The notes beneath the pieces are model-generated. The model was given only the letters and a program-made list of their open reading frames with translations. It was not told where the DNA came from and searched no databases. From Umbilicaria muhlenbergii (taxonomy: Eukaryota; Ascomycota; Lecanoromycetes; Umbilicariales; Umbilicariaceae), in the NCBI GenBank assembly GCA_000611775.1, contig KK106981.1:5626035-5690034 (forward strand): 64,000 nt of DNA, written 5' to 3'. The translations under genes were made by a program, and so were the position numbers. Shown here piece by piece: positions 22,835 to 33,220 of this stretch (position 1 is the first letter of the stretch; each line of letters begins with the position of its first letter).

Positions 22835-23165
22835 TTTACCTGTGTGAATTAATTTGTCCAAATATATACACCTTGTTAAGGATAAGTGTATGGAAATTCT
22901 ACATGAGCTACCTGACTTACACGTAGAAAAATTCCATACGTGTGTATACAGTTGACTGTGATATGTCTAAGACGTATAGATATCATCAACGTTAAATTCA
23001 TAAGAATGTATCTTGCACACAGTGTATGACCTTCTTATTACAAGTAAACTTGTGGACGTTTATGAAGTCATATGTATAGAATTATTTGAACGTTAAACGG
23101 TCAAAACGTTCTCATATTCATCCGTATAGAACCTTCAGTACGTAATGATATTTACCTGTGTGAAT
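22835..23165. repeat. subterminal 15-bp direct repeat pair
   Basis: TTTACCTGTGTGAAT occurs at 22835-22849 and again, identically, at 23151-23165, inside the left arm of the inverted-repeat element. Confidence 0.75.
22888..22939. repeat. imperfect hairpin in the left arm of the element
   Basis: GTATGGAAATTCTAC at 22888-22902 is complementary to GTAGAAAAATTCCATAC at 22923-22939, apart from a two-base bulge, with a 20-nt loop. Related GTATAGA words recur at about 22973, 23085 and 23124. Confidence 0.6.
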
Positions 23166-23426
23166 CAAAAAACTGTTGTTTGATCATTATTTTACAATCG
23201 CCAAAACTTCAAGGTTTTTAGTCAGTGAGTACCAGGCCAATTAATGCAGTGCAAACTTGAGAGTGATCAAATATCTAGATTGTTTTAAAGTATTTATCTA
23301 AAAAGACTACCTTACCTACCTATAAGGTATATATAAATAGCAAGGCAAGGATGCAATCATCAACTGACAAGAAGCCAACGCCCGCTTTCAAGATGTCAAG
23401 GCTTTCAAGATGTTGAGGACCGGGGA

Positions 23427-23474
23427 GGTGAGAGGAGAGGTGAGAGGAGAGGTGAGAGGAGAGGTGAGAGAAGA
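23427..23474. repeat. 12-bp minisatellite, four copies
   Basis: Unit GGTGAGAGGAGA repeated four times, the last copy with one change (GGTGAGAGAAGA). It lies inside the inverted-repeat element. On the minus strand it encodes SSHL repeats, which is probably incidental. Confidence 0.85.
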
Positions 23475-24261
23475 GAGAGTGTATGTTACCTTTGACAGGA
23501 TTCACTCATCCTGGCATCTTCAGCTCTGTTCACCACTGACATATACAATGCCTGCGTTGAGCAGGGCTTTTGATGTATGAGTAGTGACCTGTATAGGTAG
23601 AACAGGGCTTTCAAGGAGGAAGGGTTTGATTTGAAGCCTGCGTTATAGTCAGTAAAATTGTCTAGCTGGAAGTGCATGCCGATTAGACAGCGCCTGACTG
23701 AGTTCAACCTGAGTGACCAATCATCCATAGCATCTTTCATCAGATGTCTGAGAGCCGTCTCATGCTGTGTCTGCTGCCTGAACCCAGTCAAGGAAACATC
23801 AGCCTCATCATCAAGTTCAGCCGCTTCTATCGCGCCGTCGACCTACCTGCCCAGGCGTGTAAGATAGAAAGCTGACCAGCGTGCTGTTCGCAGCTGGCTG
23901 GTTCCAAAATCCTGGCTTCTTAGACATTCAGAACCAACGATAGGCTCTAAGCTGCATAAAAACCTCAATCTCAGTATCAGCCATTGCAAACAGCAAGCTG
24001 GTCAGATTTCTACCAGGGCAGTCAAACATCAACTTAGAATTTTCAGCGGCGAGAATTTGAACTGCAAAGCTTGGGCCTTGGTTACGTGTGGTGCCAAGCA
24101 CCCGCACCTACCACATACCTTACTAGCTCAGGCTGGGATTCCTCGCTAACAAATGGGCGACTCCCCGACCTCTGATGCGCAGCGGTAAGGTAAATAATGC
24201 GAATAGAGCCATCTCCACAGCCGTAAAATCGTATGGCTCATAGAAGTCTGGCTACACGTGT

Positions 24262-24305
24262 ACTGTTATTTGACGTGTCTCTCACAAAGACAGTAAAATA
24301 ACAGT
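24262..24305. repeat. 10-bp inverted repeat in the right arm of the element
   Basis: ACTGTTATTT at 24262-24271 and its perfect complement AAATAACAGT at 24296-24305, separated by 24 nt. The core resembles the ACTGTAA word of the terminal repeats. Confidence 0.65.
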
Positions 24306-24540
24306 CAATATACTTATACGCTCTGAATTGCTCCTTAATCAATACAAAACTTTAACGGTTAGATTTTCACAACGTAGGCAGCATGATATAGTAAATTTAC
24401 GGGTCATGTGGTATATCCACAGTTGATCACTAGCTAATCATTTATTTACAGTAATTCCAGCTAGTATCATTCCTGTAAGGTATCCATCGCCACGCCGACG
24501 ACGTCAACGTCCACAACGGTGGGGATCCCCTTCACCCCAT

Positions 24541-26289
24541 TTGATGATGTCCTTTCAGCTATGTCTGCTCATGCTAATAAGTACAAAAAAGCACCGTTTG
24601 CTGCCAAGGATGGGGTGTTCGATGTCGAGGCTCCCCCGTGGCCGCACTCACCCCGACACCGGCGACAACTCCACCACCAACAACGCCAGCAGCAACAGCA
24701 ACAACAATGTCGAGATGAAGACCCTTGAGGCGCCCCAGTGCCTCATATGCACTGAGCAGCATGTCCCCCTCGCGCACAAATGTGACGGCTGCAAAGGATC
24801 GATCTGCGTCAAATGCCTTACAGACATGTTTCGCCAAGTGTGCAGAGATGAGTCCCTTATGCCGCCACGCTGCTGTAATGCCATACAGCTTAGTAGTGCA
24901 CTACCACACCTCACGAAGGAAGAGATCAAGCTCTTCAAGTTGAAGTATGAGGAGTGGAGCACCCCCAACCGAGTGTACTGCCCTGTCAAGACTTGCTCAG
25001 CGTTCATATCAAAGAACTACATCGAGCAGACATGGAATTGGTGTTATCCAGTAGCGCAAAGGACAGAAGGAAGAATTTACTGCGTGGAATGTCATCAAGA
25101 ATTGGTACCAGTAGAAGAACGTGAGACAGAAGTCCCAGACGACGAAATAGCCAGGATACACACAAGCGACGTAGGCATACTACATAAACATCAGAGCACT
25201 ACTTCAGCTAAGGGAAAAGAACCTGAGGCAGAAATTGACAGTGACCAGATTTCCGAAGGAAACACACGCCGCTGCAAGCTACAATCGGTTCACTACCTAC
25301 TCACAGGCAGGGTAAGAGAAATCAAAGAAGCAGCTCCGACTGAGGGGAACTCCATGGAAGACATAAACATGCATGTCGATGACAGACCACTGTACATTTT
25401 CCGCATGAGTTCGGCCACCCATGCTTGGATACTCGCATGGTGGCCACGCAAGAAACGCGATACCAAGAATTTGATCGGCTTCCAGCAATTGTTCCCCTGC
25501 AGCAGCTGTAGGGCTGCCCTCTGCCGTCGTTGCAAACAGCCGGCCCACACTGGATCGCAAAGGTGTTCCATCCCAAGGGATCGCCAGTTGGAGGCTCATC
25601 TTAAGAAATGGAACATAAGACGCTGTCCTAAATGTGGTCAAGGAGTTAGATGGATGTACGGATGCCACCACATCAAATGCAGATGTGGAGCCAATTGGTG
25701 CTGGTTCTGTCGTTTGCCGATTCAACAGTGCCGCAAGCGAAACTGTACTGCCAGAGGCCGCCGGGAGAAAAGAGCGGCGGATGAAGAGTTGGACACGTTA
25801 TACGGTGAACCTGATGCGATGGGAGGCCGCGACCCGGAGGACTTGGACCGAGGTTGGGATTGGGAAGAGCGAGACATGGACTTTGGGGAGGAGCCGGAAG
25901 GAATAGGACACGGGTGGGGTTGTCAGCATCGCTGGGTGGTGACTAAAGAGAGCGGGATATGCCACGCGTGCTTCGAGGTCGTTCCCGCCCGCGCCTCAAT
26001 TTCGGAGCCGGCCAACATCGATGATATCGGCAAAGACTCAAGAATGGAAGCGCGCGATATACTTCATCTGGGAGAAGTCGAAAGAGGCCCGTCTGGGGGC
26101 GCGGGACACGTATATCAGTGTGCAAATTGCAGGATGTTATCTTGCAATAAATGCAGGAAAGTAAGGGATGACGGTGATGACGGCCACACAAATCAATCCG
26201 AGACGGACCAGACCAAGACGGAATATCGATCTATCAGGCAGCATCTTGCTGGGCTGTTCAATCGAAGCACCCACGATCGTGATCTTTAG
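24541..26289 (+). CDS. RBR (RING-IBR-RING) E3 ubiquitin ligase-like protein
   Basis: A single open frame of up to 582 aa. RING1 starts at Cys67 (CLICTEQ) and runs to about residue 112. An IBR begins with CPVKTCSAFI at 147-156, but its second half (CSSCRAALCRRC, then C342) appears only after about 165 extra residues. RING2 is at 362-397 (CPKCGQGVRWMYGCHHIKC), where Cys375 sits at the position of the catalytic thioester cysteine. RBR ligases take ubiquitin from an E2 onto that cysteine and then to substrate. A further Cys/His-rich tail (CQHRW, CHAC, CANC, CNKC) lies at about 460-545. The start is uncertain: Met28 (24622) and Met59 (24715) are alternatives, and a different frame at 24465-24728 is also open. 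The inverted-repeat element ends 75 bp upstream. Confidence 0.8.
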   Translation: MMMSFQLCLLMLISTKKHRLLPRMGCSMSRLPRGRTHPDTGDNSTTNNASSNSNNNVEMKTLEAPQCLICTEQHVPLAHKCDGCKGSICVKCLTDMFRQVCRDESLMPPRCCNAIQLSSALPHLTKEEIKLFKLKYEEWSTPNRVYCPVKTCSAFISKNYIEQTWNWCYPVAQRTEGRIYCVECHQELVPVEERETEVPDDEIARIHTSDVGILHKHQSTTSAKGKEPEAEIDSDQISEGNTRRCKLQSVHYLLTGRVREIKEAAPTEGNSMEDINMHVDDRPLYIFRMSSATHAWILAWWPRKKRDTKNLIGFQQLFPCSSCRAALCRRCKQPAHTGSQRCSIPRDRQLEAHLKKWNIRRCPKCGQGVRWMYGCHHIKCRCGANWCWFCRLPIQQCRKRNCTARGRREKRAADEELDTLYGEPDAMGGRDPEDLDRGWDWEERDMDFGEEPEGIGHGWGCQHRWVVTKESGICHACFEVVPARASISEPANIDDIGKDSRMEARDILHLGEVERGPSGGAGHVYQCANCRMLSCNKCRKVRDDGDDGHTNQSETDQTKTEYRSIRQHLAGLFNRSTHDRDL

Positions 26290-28559
26290 TCGTACCCCTC
26301 GAGGTTGTATACGGGTGGAGCTGCGGATCTGCGGAACAGAAGGATGGCTGGGGGACTGCATTGGAGGAGGCCAAAGGTTCGAGGATAATCCTGGCCCACC
26401 CAAGCCATGAGCATTTGGACCCTGCATTTCAAGTTTCTTTCACCGCTTCCCATCGACGTTGGAGAATGCCCACATGTTTGAGAGAAAGCACCAGTACGCA
26501 TCTGACTGTCAGTGGTTGGTGTCCTACAGCGACCCTGCAGGATTACATTCCAGTTGTCCCTTTGATGTTCGTCCTTCAGTTCACAAGCGAGATCAATCGT
26601 CCGTTCACTACCTTAGACTGATGTAGATTTGTGGCGGTAAGCCGTTCATGGCTTTGTGTCAGATCTCGGGTACCTGAGGCGTTTGGCAGGGAAGCTGGAG
26701 TCTGGAACTGCGGATCGGCTGTGGACTCCCTATTTGGCTATACCTTGTACCGCTACCAATTCTTTTTTCAACTACTACAAAGAACCTTAGGATCAGTAGT
26801 TATGTATCACGGAAGATCTTTCACTGGGAGTGCCTCACAGCGTTCGCCCATGCCACGAGCGTAGAAGCGAGAGCCGGTCTCAGAAAATGTTTTAGATGAT
26901 GTATCACAAACGGTGCAGCCCTGATCTACTAATCCACAGTAACGGCGCCAAATGAGGAGGGTTTTGGCGAGTCCTGATCGATTGAAGACTGCTGATTGCT
27001 CACCACTGTAGGTCAAAGGAGAGCAACAGCAGGAGCAGGAGCAGGAGCAGGAGAAGGCAGGAAGGGGTTCCAACAAGGTTTAGGGCGCTCTCTCTCTTGC
27101 TGCAGGCTGCAGCCCGCCGGAGAATTCTTAGCGCAGGGCCGAGAGCTTCATCCCTCGACCTCGACCGTTTCACCAGCGACATCCCGCGACACCGTTGAGC
27201 CTTATCCTTCTCACCGCCAATGACAATCCGGACGTCGCCTTCTCTCGGCATTGTTCTTGCAATTTCTAAATGACCGCTACGCTTCTGATGCCTCCCCAGA
27301 CTTCTAATTCCACACTCGCTCAGGTGGGAGACATAGTACTTGGAATTCCAGGCGGCGACCCCGTGTGGCTCTTCATTCCTCGATTGTTTGAATCTTCCAG
27401 AACAGCAAGTCGTGTACTCTGATCCCGTCAGCTGAGTCACACAGCATGCGATTCTGCACTTTTGCAGTGCCGGACTGATGTTGAAGCTTCATCATTCTAC
27501 TCTGATCCGTCGGACACGAAAAAGCCGAAGAGTGCCGAAGAATGTAACGAGGACCCAGTGACCAATCCACTCGGCTGGGGCAGGGGTCAGGGCCAGGGCC
27601 GGAGCGAAAGCAAGCCACGAAGTGTGGGTTGAAAAATGGTTCAACTTGTGAAATTGTTGCACTGGGACGAGGATGGCGGGACACGCCACAACGGCGCCCC
27701 TCTCGCCCTCGCCTTTTCCAACCCGGCCTAAGCGCCGCCGCTTCATATCTCACAGCACGGCCCTGTCCGTGTCCTGTCGGCAGCATCTCAGATATCTAAG
27801 TTCTGGACTTGAGACTGCTGTCACGTTTGATGATGCCCCAAGTAAGGGACGTTGACGGCGATTGTATCTCGCTCTCGTCTAGCAGGACTCGGCGTCGACG
27901 AGCTACCTTAGCTTGCACTATTTGGCTATATCTCATCATGACCCCTCAACTCCTTCATGCGTTCGTCTCTGCATTGTCCGTTTCTGTCACTTCTGTACAT
28001 TCCTTTGCCTCTCCATTTCTCTCTTCTTGTCCCAGAGCTGGCTCTGTAGATAGCGCCAGCCGCATTAATATCAACACACTTTTATACTTGCGTCTAGTAC
28101 TAGTCCCTGCATTGTGTCACTGTTGCTGTGCAGATTCCTTACCTTGCATAAGCTACACGCTTCCCATCGACGCCCCGATCCGACCAGGTGTTCAGGCTCC
28201 TCCGTGTATGTGAAATTTCTCTCTTTTCGCCCTTACTTCGAGAGCCGCAGTACGGCTGAGACATACTGCACAAGACACTCTCCATCGGTACCCCCGAACA
28301 CATGGCTGACAGTAGACCAATCATGCAGCGTACACAAGGCCATACCGTCTGGGATAGGTATGGACGCATACACAGCACGATGGTATGTGTAATGGGAGAG
28401 CTCTTGTTACACAGCGCCAAAGACACTGACCTTATAACAAGTCTCCAGGTGTCTTCCAGTATCTCTCCGCCATTCAATCCATACAGACATTACCGTATCC
28501 CAAACCATCTCAATCGTTCTAGATTCCCCATCCGTATTCCAGGAGTGAAGACCCGGACA
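26290..28559. other. 2.3-kb intergenic region, no gene recognised
   Basis: Short frames on both strands show no family likeness. A small GGAGCA-type repeat lies at about 27017-27052. The last part is probably promoter and leader of the Rua1-domain gene. Confidence 0.4.
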
Positions 28560-30291
28560 ATGCCTGCAATGCCTCCAGGGCCCGAACTGTGGAACCCTCC
28601 AGCCTCAATATACACGGTTTGCCGACCTTCTAAACCGGCTGTTGCAGTGAAGCAGGCCGTACCAGTGCATCAACAGCATCATGTACAAAGCACTGATACT
28701 TGCCACGCCGCTATACGCTCAGCTGACATAGAGGCATCATATTTCCAATCCTGCTTGACTTCTGATCACACCTTCATGAATGACAAATGGGACAACTGTA
28801 AGTAAAAGAACAACGTCGGCGTTAAGTTTACTGACATCCTTAGCGCTTCAAATCGACGAAGATGCAATGAATACCCGTCAATACGAAGACTTCGGCTTGG
28901 GCTTGGATGCACCCGACAACGATCGCACTCCAACCGCCGAAAGCTACGATACCACTAGATGCTTTATATATCCGGAAAACTTGGCCGGTCAAGACTTTCT
29001 TCATTTCGGCGCACCTTCGCCTGACCGACGCTCTTTGTCTTCGCTTTCTGAAGCCAGCAGTGGCTTTGCACCAGAACATCCTGAACTCTCCACTATGTCA
29101 GTGTATCCCTACCTCAGCACGGATTATCCTTCAACCTTCGAACAAGCACCTCCTGCACCTGAGGAAACCTCGAGACTTCCACAGCACAAGTTCGAAACGT
29201 CACGACGTCGTTTCGTGGCTGAACCCTCGTCAAGACACTCTTGTCGTGCATCACCTTATAAGGGCGATCGTTCTCGAAACCGAAGCTCATCGAATTCCTC
29301 GTTTGTTTTACCAAGAGCACAGCACAGCCCACCATTCGTTCACAGCAGTACAAGCGACTTTTCTTTCCAAGGCTTGGACTTCTCGGCCCAAGATACATCT
29401 CCTTCCATCTTGTCGAGCAGCAATCCCAGTGTAGATAGCAGTAGCGTCAACTCTTCGCTATTCTGCTTGGAGAGTCGTCTCGAACAGAGCCCAATATTTC
29501 TGCCTACACCCTGTCAAAGTAAAGGCTGCCAGCCCCAACAGCCTCATGGTTCTTCCGCCCTGCCGTCGTCTGGCGTGTCCAACATTCTCCCCAGCAACAT
29601 TCAAGCTGAAAATCAGTACGAAGGTCATGTTACTGATGTTTCTGGGCCGCCGGATTTGTTTCGCGCCTTGCGGGAAGATCACATGTTGCCTCCGGACAAA
29701 GACATGTACCCCTCGGATCCGGATCTCAAACCGCACGAACAGGAGCTTTGCTTCGAAGGGGATCTTTACACTCCACGGTTTGTACGGGGGCGTGGTAATA
29801 AGCGCGAAGGCTGGTGCGGTATCTGTAAGCCGGGTCGATGGCTGGTTCTAAAGAATTCAGGGTACTGGTATGACAAGAGCTTCAGCCACGGTATTAGTGC
29901 TGCCGGAACTGCATTTGATGGCCCCACTGAGACCAGGCGAATGGAAGGACATCCCGAGATCTGGGAAGGACTATGCAACAGCTGTGGCAAGTGGATTGCC
30001 CTGATCAGTAACAAGAAGAAAGGGACAACTTGGTTTAGGCATGCAAAGAAGGTGAATCTGCATATTCAAGCTACGTGGCAAGTGTGCTGACCATCTCCAC
30101 AGTGCCATACCCATCACAAGCCCAAGGATGCACCCAAGAAACGCCGGGAGGGCACTCGTGCTAGGACAACGAAACCAGCAAAGTCCGCCAAACTGACAGG
30201 AAGCGCGCCTGAGAGTTCCGTCAGTCCACCCAACTCCAAAATCACGACGACGAAAGATGAGGCAGACTCCTCAGACGAAAATGATTCCTAA
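28560..30291 (+). CDS. Rua1-type (DUF4451) transcription regulator
   Basis: Three exons, 28560-28797, 28844-30051 and 30103-30291; 544 aa. The C-terminus carries the Rua1 domain: REGWCGICKPGRWLVLKNSG, a YWYDKSFSHGISAAG segment, MEGHPEIWEGLCNSCGKW and, after the last intron, RHAKKCHTHHKPKDAPKKRR. These Cys and His pairs form a C2H2-like zinc site. The founding member, Rua1 of Ustilago maydis, switches on the ustilagic acid glycolipid cluster. Ascomycete members are mostly unstudied, and no such cluster is seen here. The first 330 residues are Ser/Pro-rich and disordered, ending in a Lys/Arg-rich, acidic tail. The second-intron join (AKK to CHTHH) is needed to complete the zinc site. Confidence 0.88.
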
Positions 30292-31034
30292 AGCCCTTGT
30301 AGATGTCAGTACATTGATGTCACTGTCTATGGTTCAGACCTCGATTATATCATTATGGATCACGCCTCAGGCTTGGAATATGCGGGATTCGTTGCGCAAG
30401 CGACTTCGCGTGCTTGTGCCATAGGCCCGCGAGACCACTGTATGAGGTTGATGTTGGTATTTCCTAAGGCCACGTATATTACTAGCTAGATGGTCAACGA
30501 GATACGAATTTTATAGCTTATCATGTAAATGTATCAGTCGGCATGTTCGTGGACATGCCGAACCAACCAATCATTGAAAAATTAGAAGATCGTTGAGATG
30601 TCTTCTCAGGCGAGCGAGAGAAGGGAGGGACCATTACAGTTTCAGTGTTTATAAGGAACATAGCTGTTATGAATAAGTGATCTTGTTTTAACCATCTTCC
30701 AAGGTACATGGGCAGTAGCATAAGCACAGCCAAAACCGCTGTTTGTTGACTTGAGGATGCAAGATCGTATCTTATTCGTTTGCTGTCCTGACCGCCCCAG
30801 CTGTCCAATTGTAAGATTACCTCAGGCTGCAAGGCTTCAGTGGAAGCTTCGAGAATTAAGAACACCCCCCACGACACCGGAACTCCAGCCTTCCAGTCAG
30901 ACAGTCAACTAATTCAGGGATAACTTGACTCCTTGAAGGTTCCGAAGTCTGTCAAAAAGTCGGAACTAGATAATGAATGATTAAGCAGAATCTAGCCATA
31001 CCTGACTCAGTCTTACCCGCACATCGTCACCTCT
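30292..31034. other. intergenic, no gene recognised
   Basis: Spacer between the Rua1-domain gene and the co-chaperone gene; only short shadow frames. Confidence 0.4.
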
Positions 31035-33220
31035 ATGGTTCTCTCAAGCTTTTTCTCCAAATCCTCCTCTCCCAAAAAGACGACTTCCTACGACGACAAC
31101 ACGAAAGAGAACACTCGGCCCGCCCTCTCATCACCACGGTCGTCAAGGAAAAAATCTCCTACGAAAGCAACCAAGGATCGGGAATCACATCGGGAATCAC
31201 GACCGTCCTCCGCACACTCAAGCAGGAGCTACTCCAAAACCCACCGTACACCCCGCCAGCACTACCCTCGTGACACGCATCCTCTAAATCTCCCCCCAGA
31301 GGAGCGGGAGAGACGAATCTCCGCCATGTCTATGAGCGACCCCCCCACGCCCATGGATATGGATCCAGATACTCCAGCCCCAGAACCAGCTTCCAGCCCG
31401 CCGCTTGACGCACCGGGAGCATTTTCTGATATGAATGGAACAGATCATGCCAATGGTGCTAATGGCGTTGGAAGTCCAGTCCCTCCTCCGCACAGAACAC
31501 GTACAAGCCCTCCACCCCCACCAAAGCCTACTGTAGATCCGGAGCAATGCAAGGCTGCGGGGAACAAATTCTTCAAGGCTCAGGATTATGATAAGGCTAT
31601 CAAGGAGTATACTAAAGGTGCGGATTCGATCGTTGCGTTGGGCGTGGGACGCCCGTCACTCAACTACTATTGGTGCCAAGACTGACATAGGCCTCTTATA
31701 GCCATTGAAGCTGATCCACAATCATCGACTTATCTTTCCAACCGAGCTGCTGCCCTGATATCGGCGAACAGGTACAAAGAAGCCCTTGAGGATGCCAAGC
31801 GTGCGGACGAGTTAGAGCCAGGCAACGCCAAAATCCTCCATCGATTAGCGCGAATATATACGAACCTGGGACGGCCCTCAGACGCTCTGGATGTCTATTC
31901 TAGGATACAGCCGCCCGTAACTGCCAAGGACAAGGCGCCTGCGTTGTCGATGCAACTGCATGTCAAACAAGCCGAAGATGCATTACGAGAAGGCACCACG
32001 GGGTCGATGGTTATCCATGCACTGGACCAAGCGGAACGAGGTTTAGGACTGGGAGTAGATCGACCAAGGAAGTGGAAGCTAATGCGGGGTGAAGCGTATC
32101 TGAAGATGGGAAATATCAACGCATTGGGTGACGCACAGAATGTGGCGATGTCGATACTGCGGAACAACAACCAAGATCCAGAAGCGCTGGTGCTGAGGGG
32201 GAGAGCATTGTACGCACAAGGGGACAACGACAAGGCCGTTCAGCATTTTCGATCAGCTCTAAACTGCGACCCAGACTTCAAGGACGCAGTTAAATACCTG
32301 CGGATGGTACAGAAACTTGACCGAATGAAAGAGGACGGGAATGCCGCGTTCAAGGCTGGAAGGTACCAACAGGCGGTAGACCTATACAAACAAGCGCTTG
32401 AGATTGATCCTACAAATAAGGGCACGAACTCCAAAATTCTGCAGAACAAAGCTTTGTCATTAATACGGGTATGTAATTGTAGAGTCCGCACCCGAAGGTG
32501 GGGAATCGCCGGGCAAATGTTACGCTGACACTTATTCCATGACTCCAGCTGAAAGACTACAAATCTGCTATTGACGACTGCGACCGTGCCCTCGCCTTGG
32601 ATCCCACTTACCTCAAAGCCCGCAAAACGAAAGCTTCCGCTCTCGGCAAATCTGGCGACTGGGAAGGTGCCGTCCGCGACTTCAAAGCCATCCAGGAGAT
32701 CAACCCGCAAGAACCAGGCATTGCCAAAGACATCCGCAACGCAGAACTCGAGCTCAAGAAGAGCAAGCGAAAGGACTACTACAAGATCCTCGGTGTAGAG
32801 AAGGACGCCGGTGAGAATGAGATCAAGAAGGCGTATCGGAGACTGGCCATCGTGCATCATCCGGATAAGAACCCTGATGATGCAGAAGCGGCCGATCGGT
32901 TCAAGGATATCGGCGAGGCGTATGAGACGTTAAGTGATCCTCAGAAGAGGGCGAGGTATGACAGCGGAGAGGACTTGATCGATCCGAGTGAGATGTTCGC
33001 ACAAGGTGGTATGAGCGGATTCGGTGGCGGCGGCGGAGGTGTGCAGATCGATCCCGAAGTGTTGTTCCACATGATGCAAAACGGAGGCGGAATGGGCGGG
33101 ATGGGTGGCGGAGGTGGACCGAGCTTTTCTTTTTCGAGCGGTGGAGCCGGGGGTAATCCGTTCGGTGGCGGATCTCGAGGTCGAGGGGCTAGCGGGTTTC
33201 CCCCCGGATTTAGTTTCTAG
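31035..33220 (+). CDS. TPR/DnaJ co-chaperone (DNAJC7/Tpr2-like)
   Basis: Exons 31035-31617, 31702-32468 and 32549-33220; 673 aa. A disordered Ser/Pro/Arg-rich N-terminus of about 165 residues precedes tandem TPR motifs, each with the alternating small and large residue pattern ([76 protein letters not shown]). A J-domain then starts near residue 520 ([20 protein letters not shown]) with the essential HPD tripeptide in [12 protein letters not shown] Gly/Phe-rich tail follows. Such proteins receive clients from Hsp90 and Hsp70 through the TPRs and stimulate Hsp70 ATPase through HPD. The N-terminal extension is longer than in animal DNAJC7. No signal peptide is present, so it is cytosolic rather than the ER P58IPK type. 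Confidence 0.93.

Larger units (their letters stand above)
22787..24466. mobile_element. TA-flanked element with 21-bp terminal inverted repeats, 1.68 kb
   Basis: The left end at 22789-22809 and right end at 24444-24464 are inverted copies matching at 18 of 21 positions, including 15 consecutive perfect bases (GGAATTACTGTAAAT). Both ends are flanked by TA (22787-22788 and 24465-24466), the target duplication of Tc1/mariner/pogo-type DNA transposons. The two ends are AT-rich; the middle (23490-24160) is more balanced. No intact transposase is present. A minus-strand frame of 101 codons (23486-23791) and a 45-codon stretch near 23940-24070 may be eroded coding remnants of unknown type. It is probably a non-autonomous or decayed copy. 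Confidence 0.55.
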
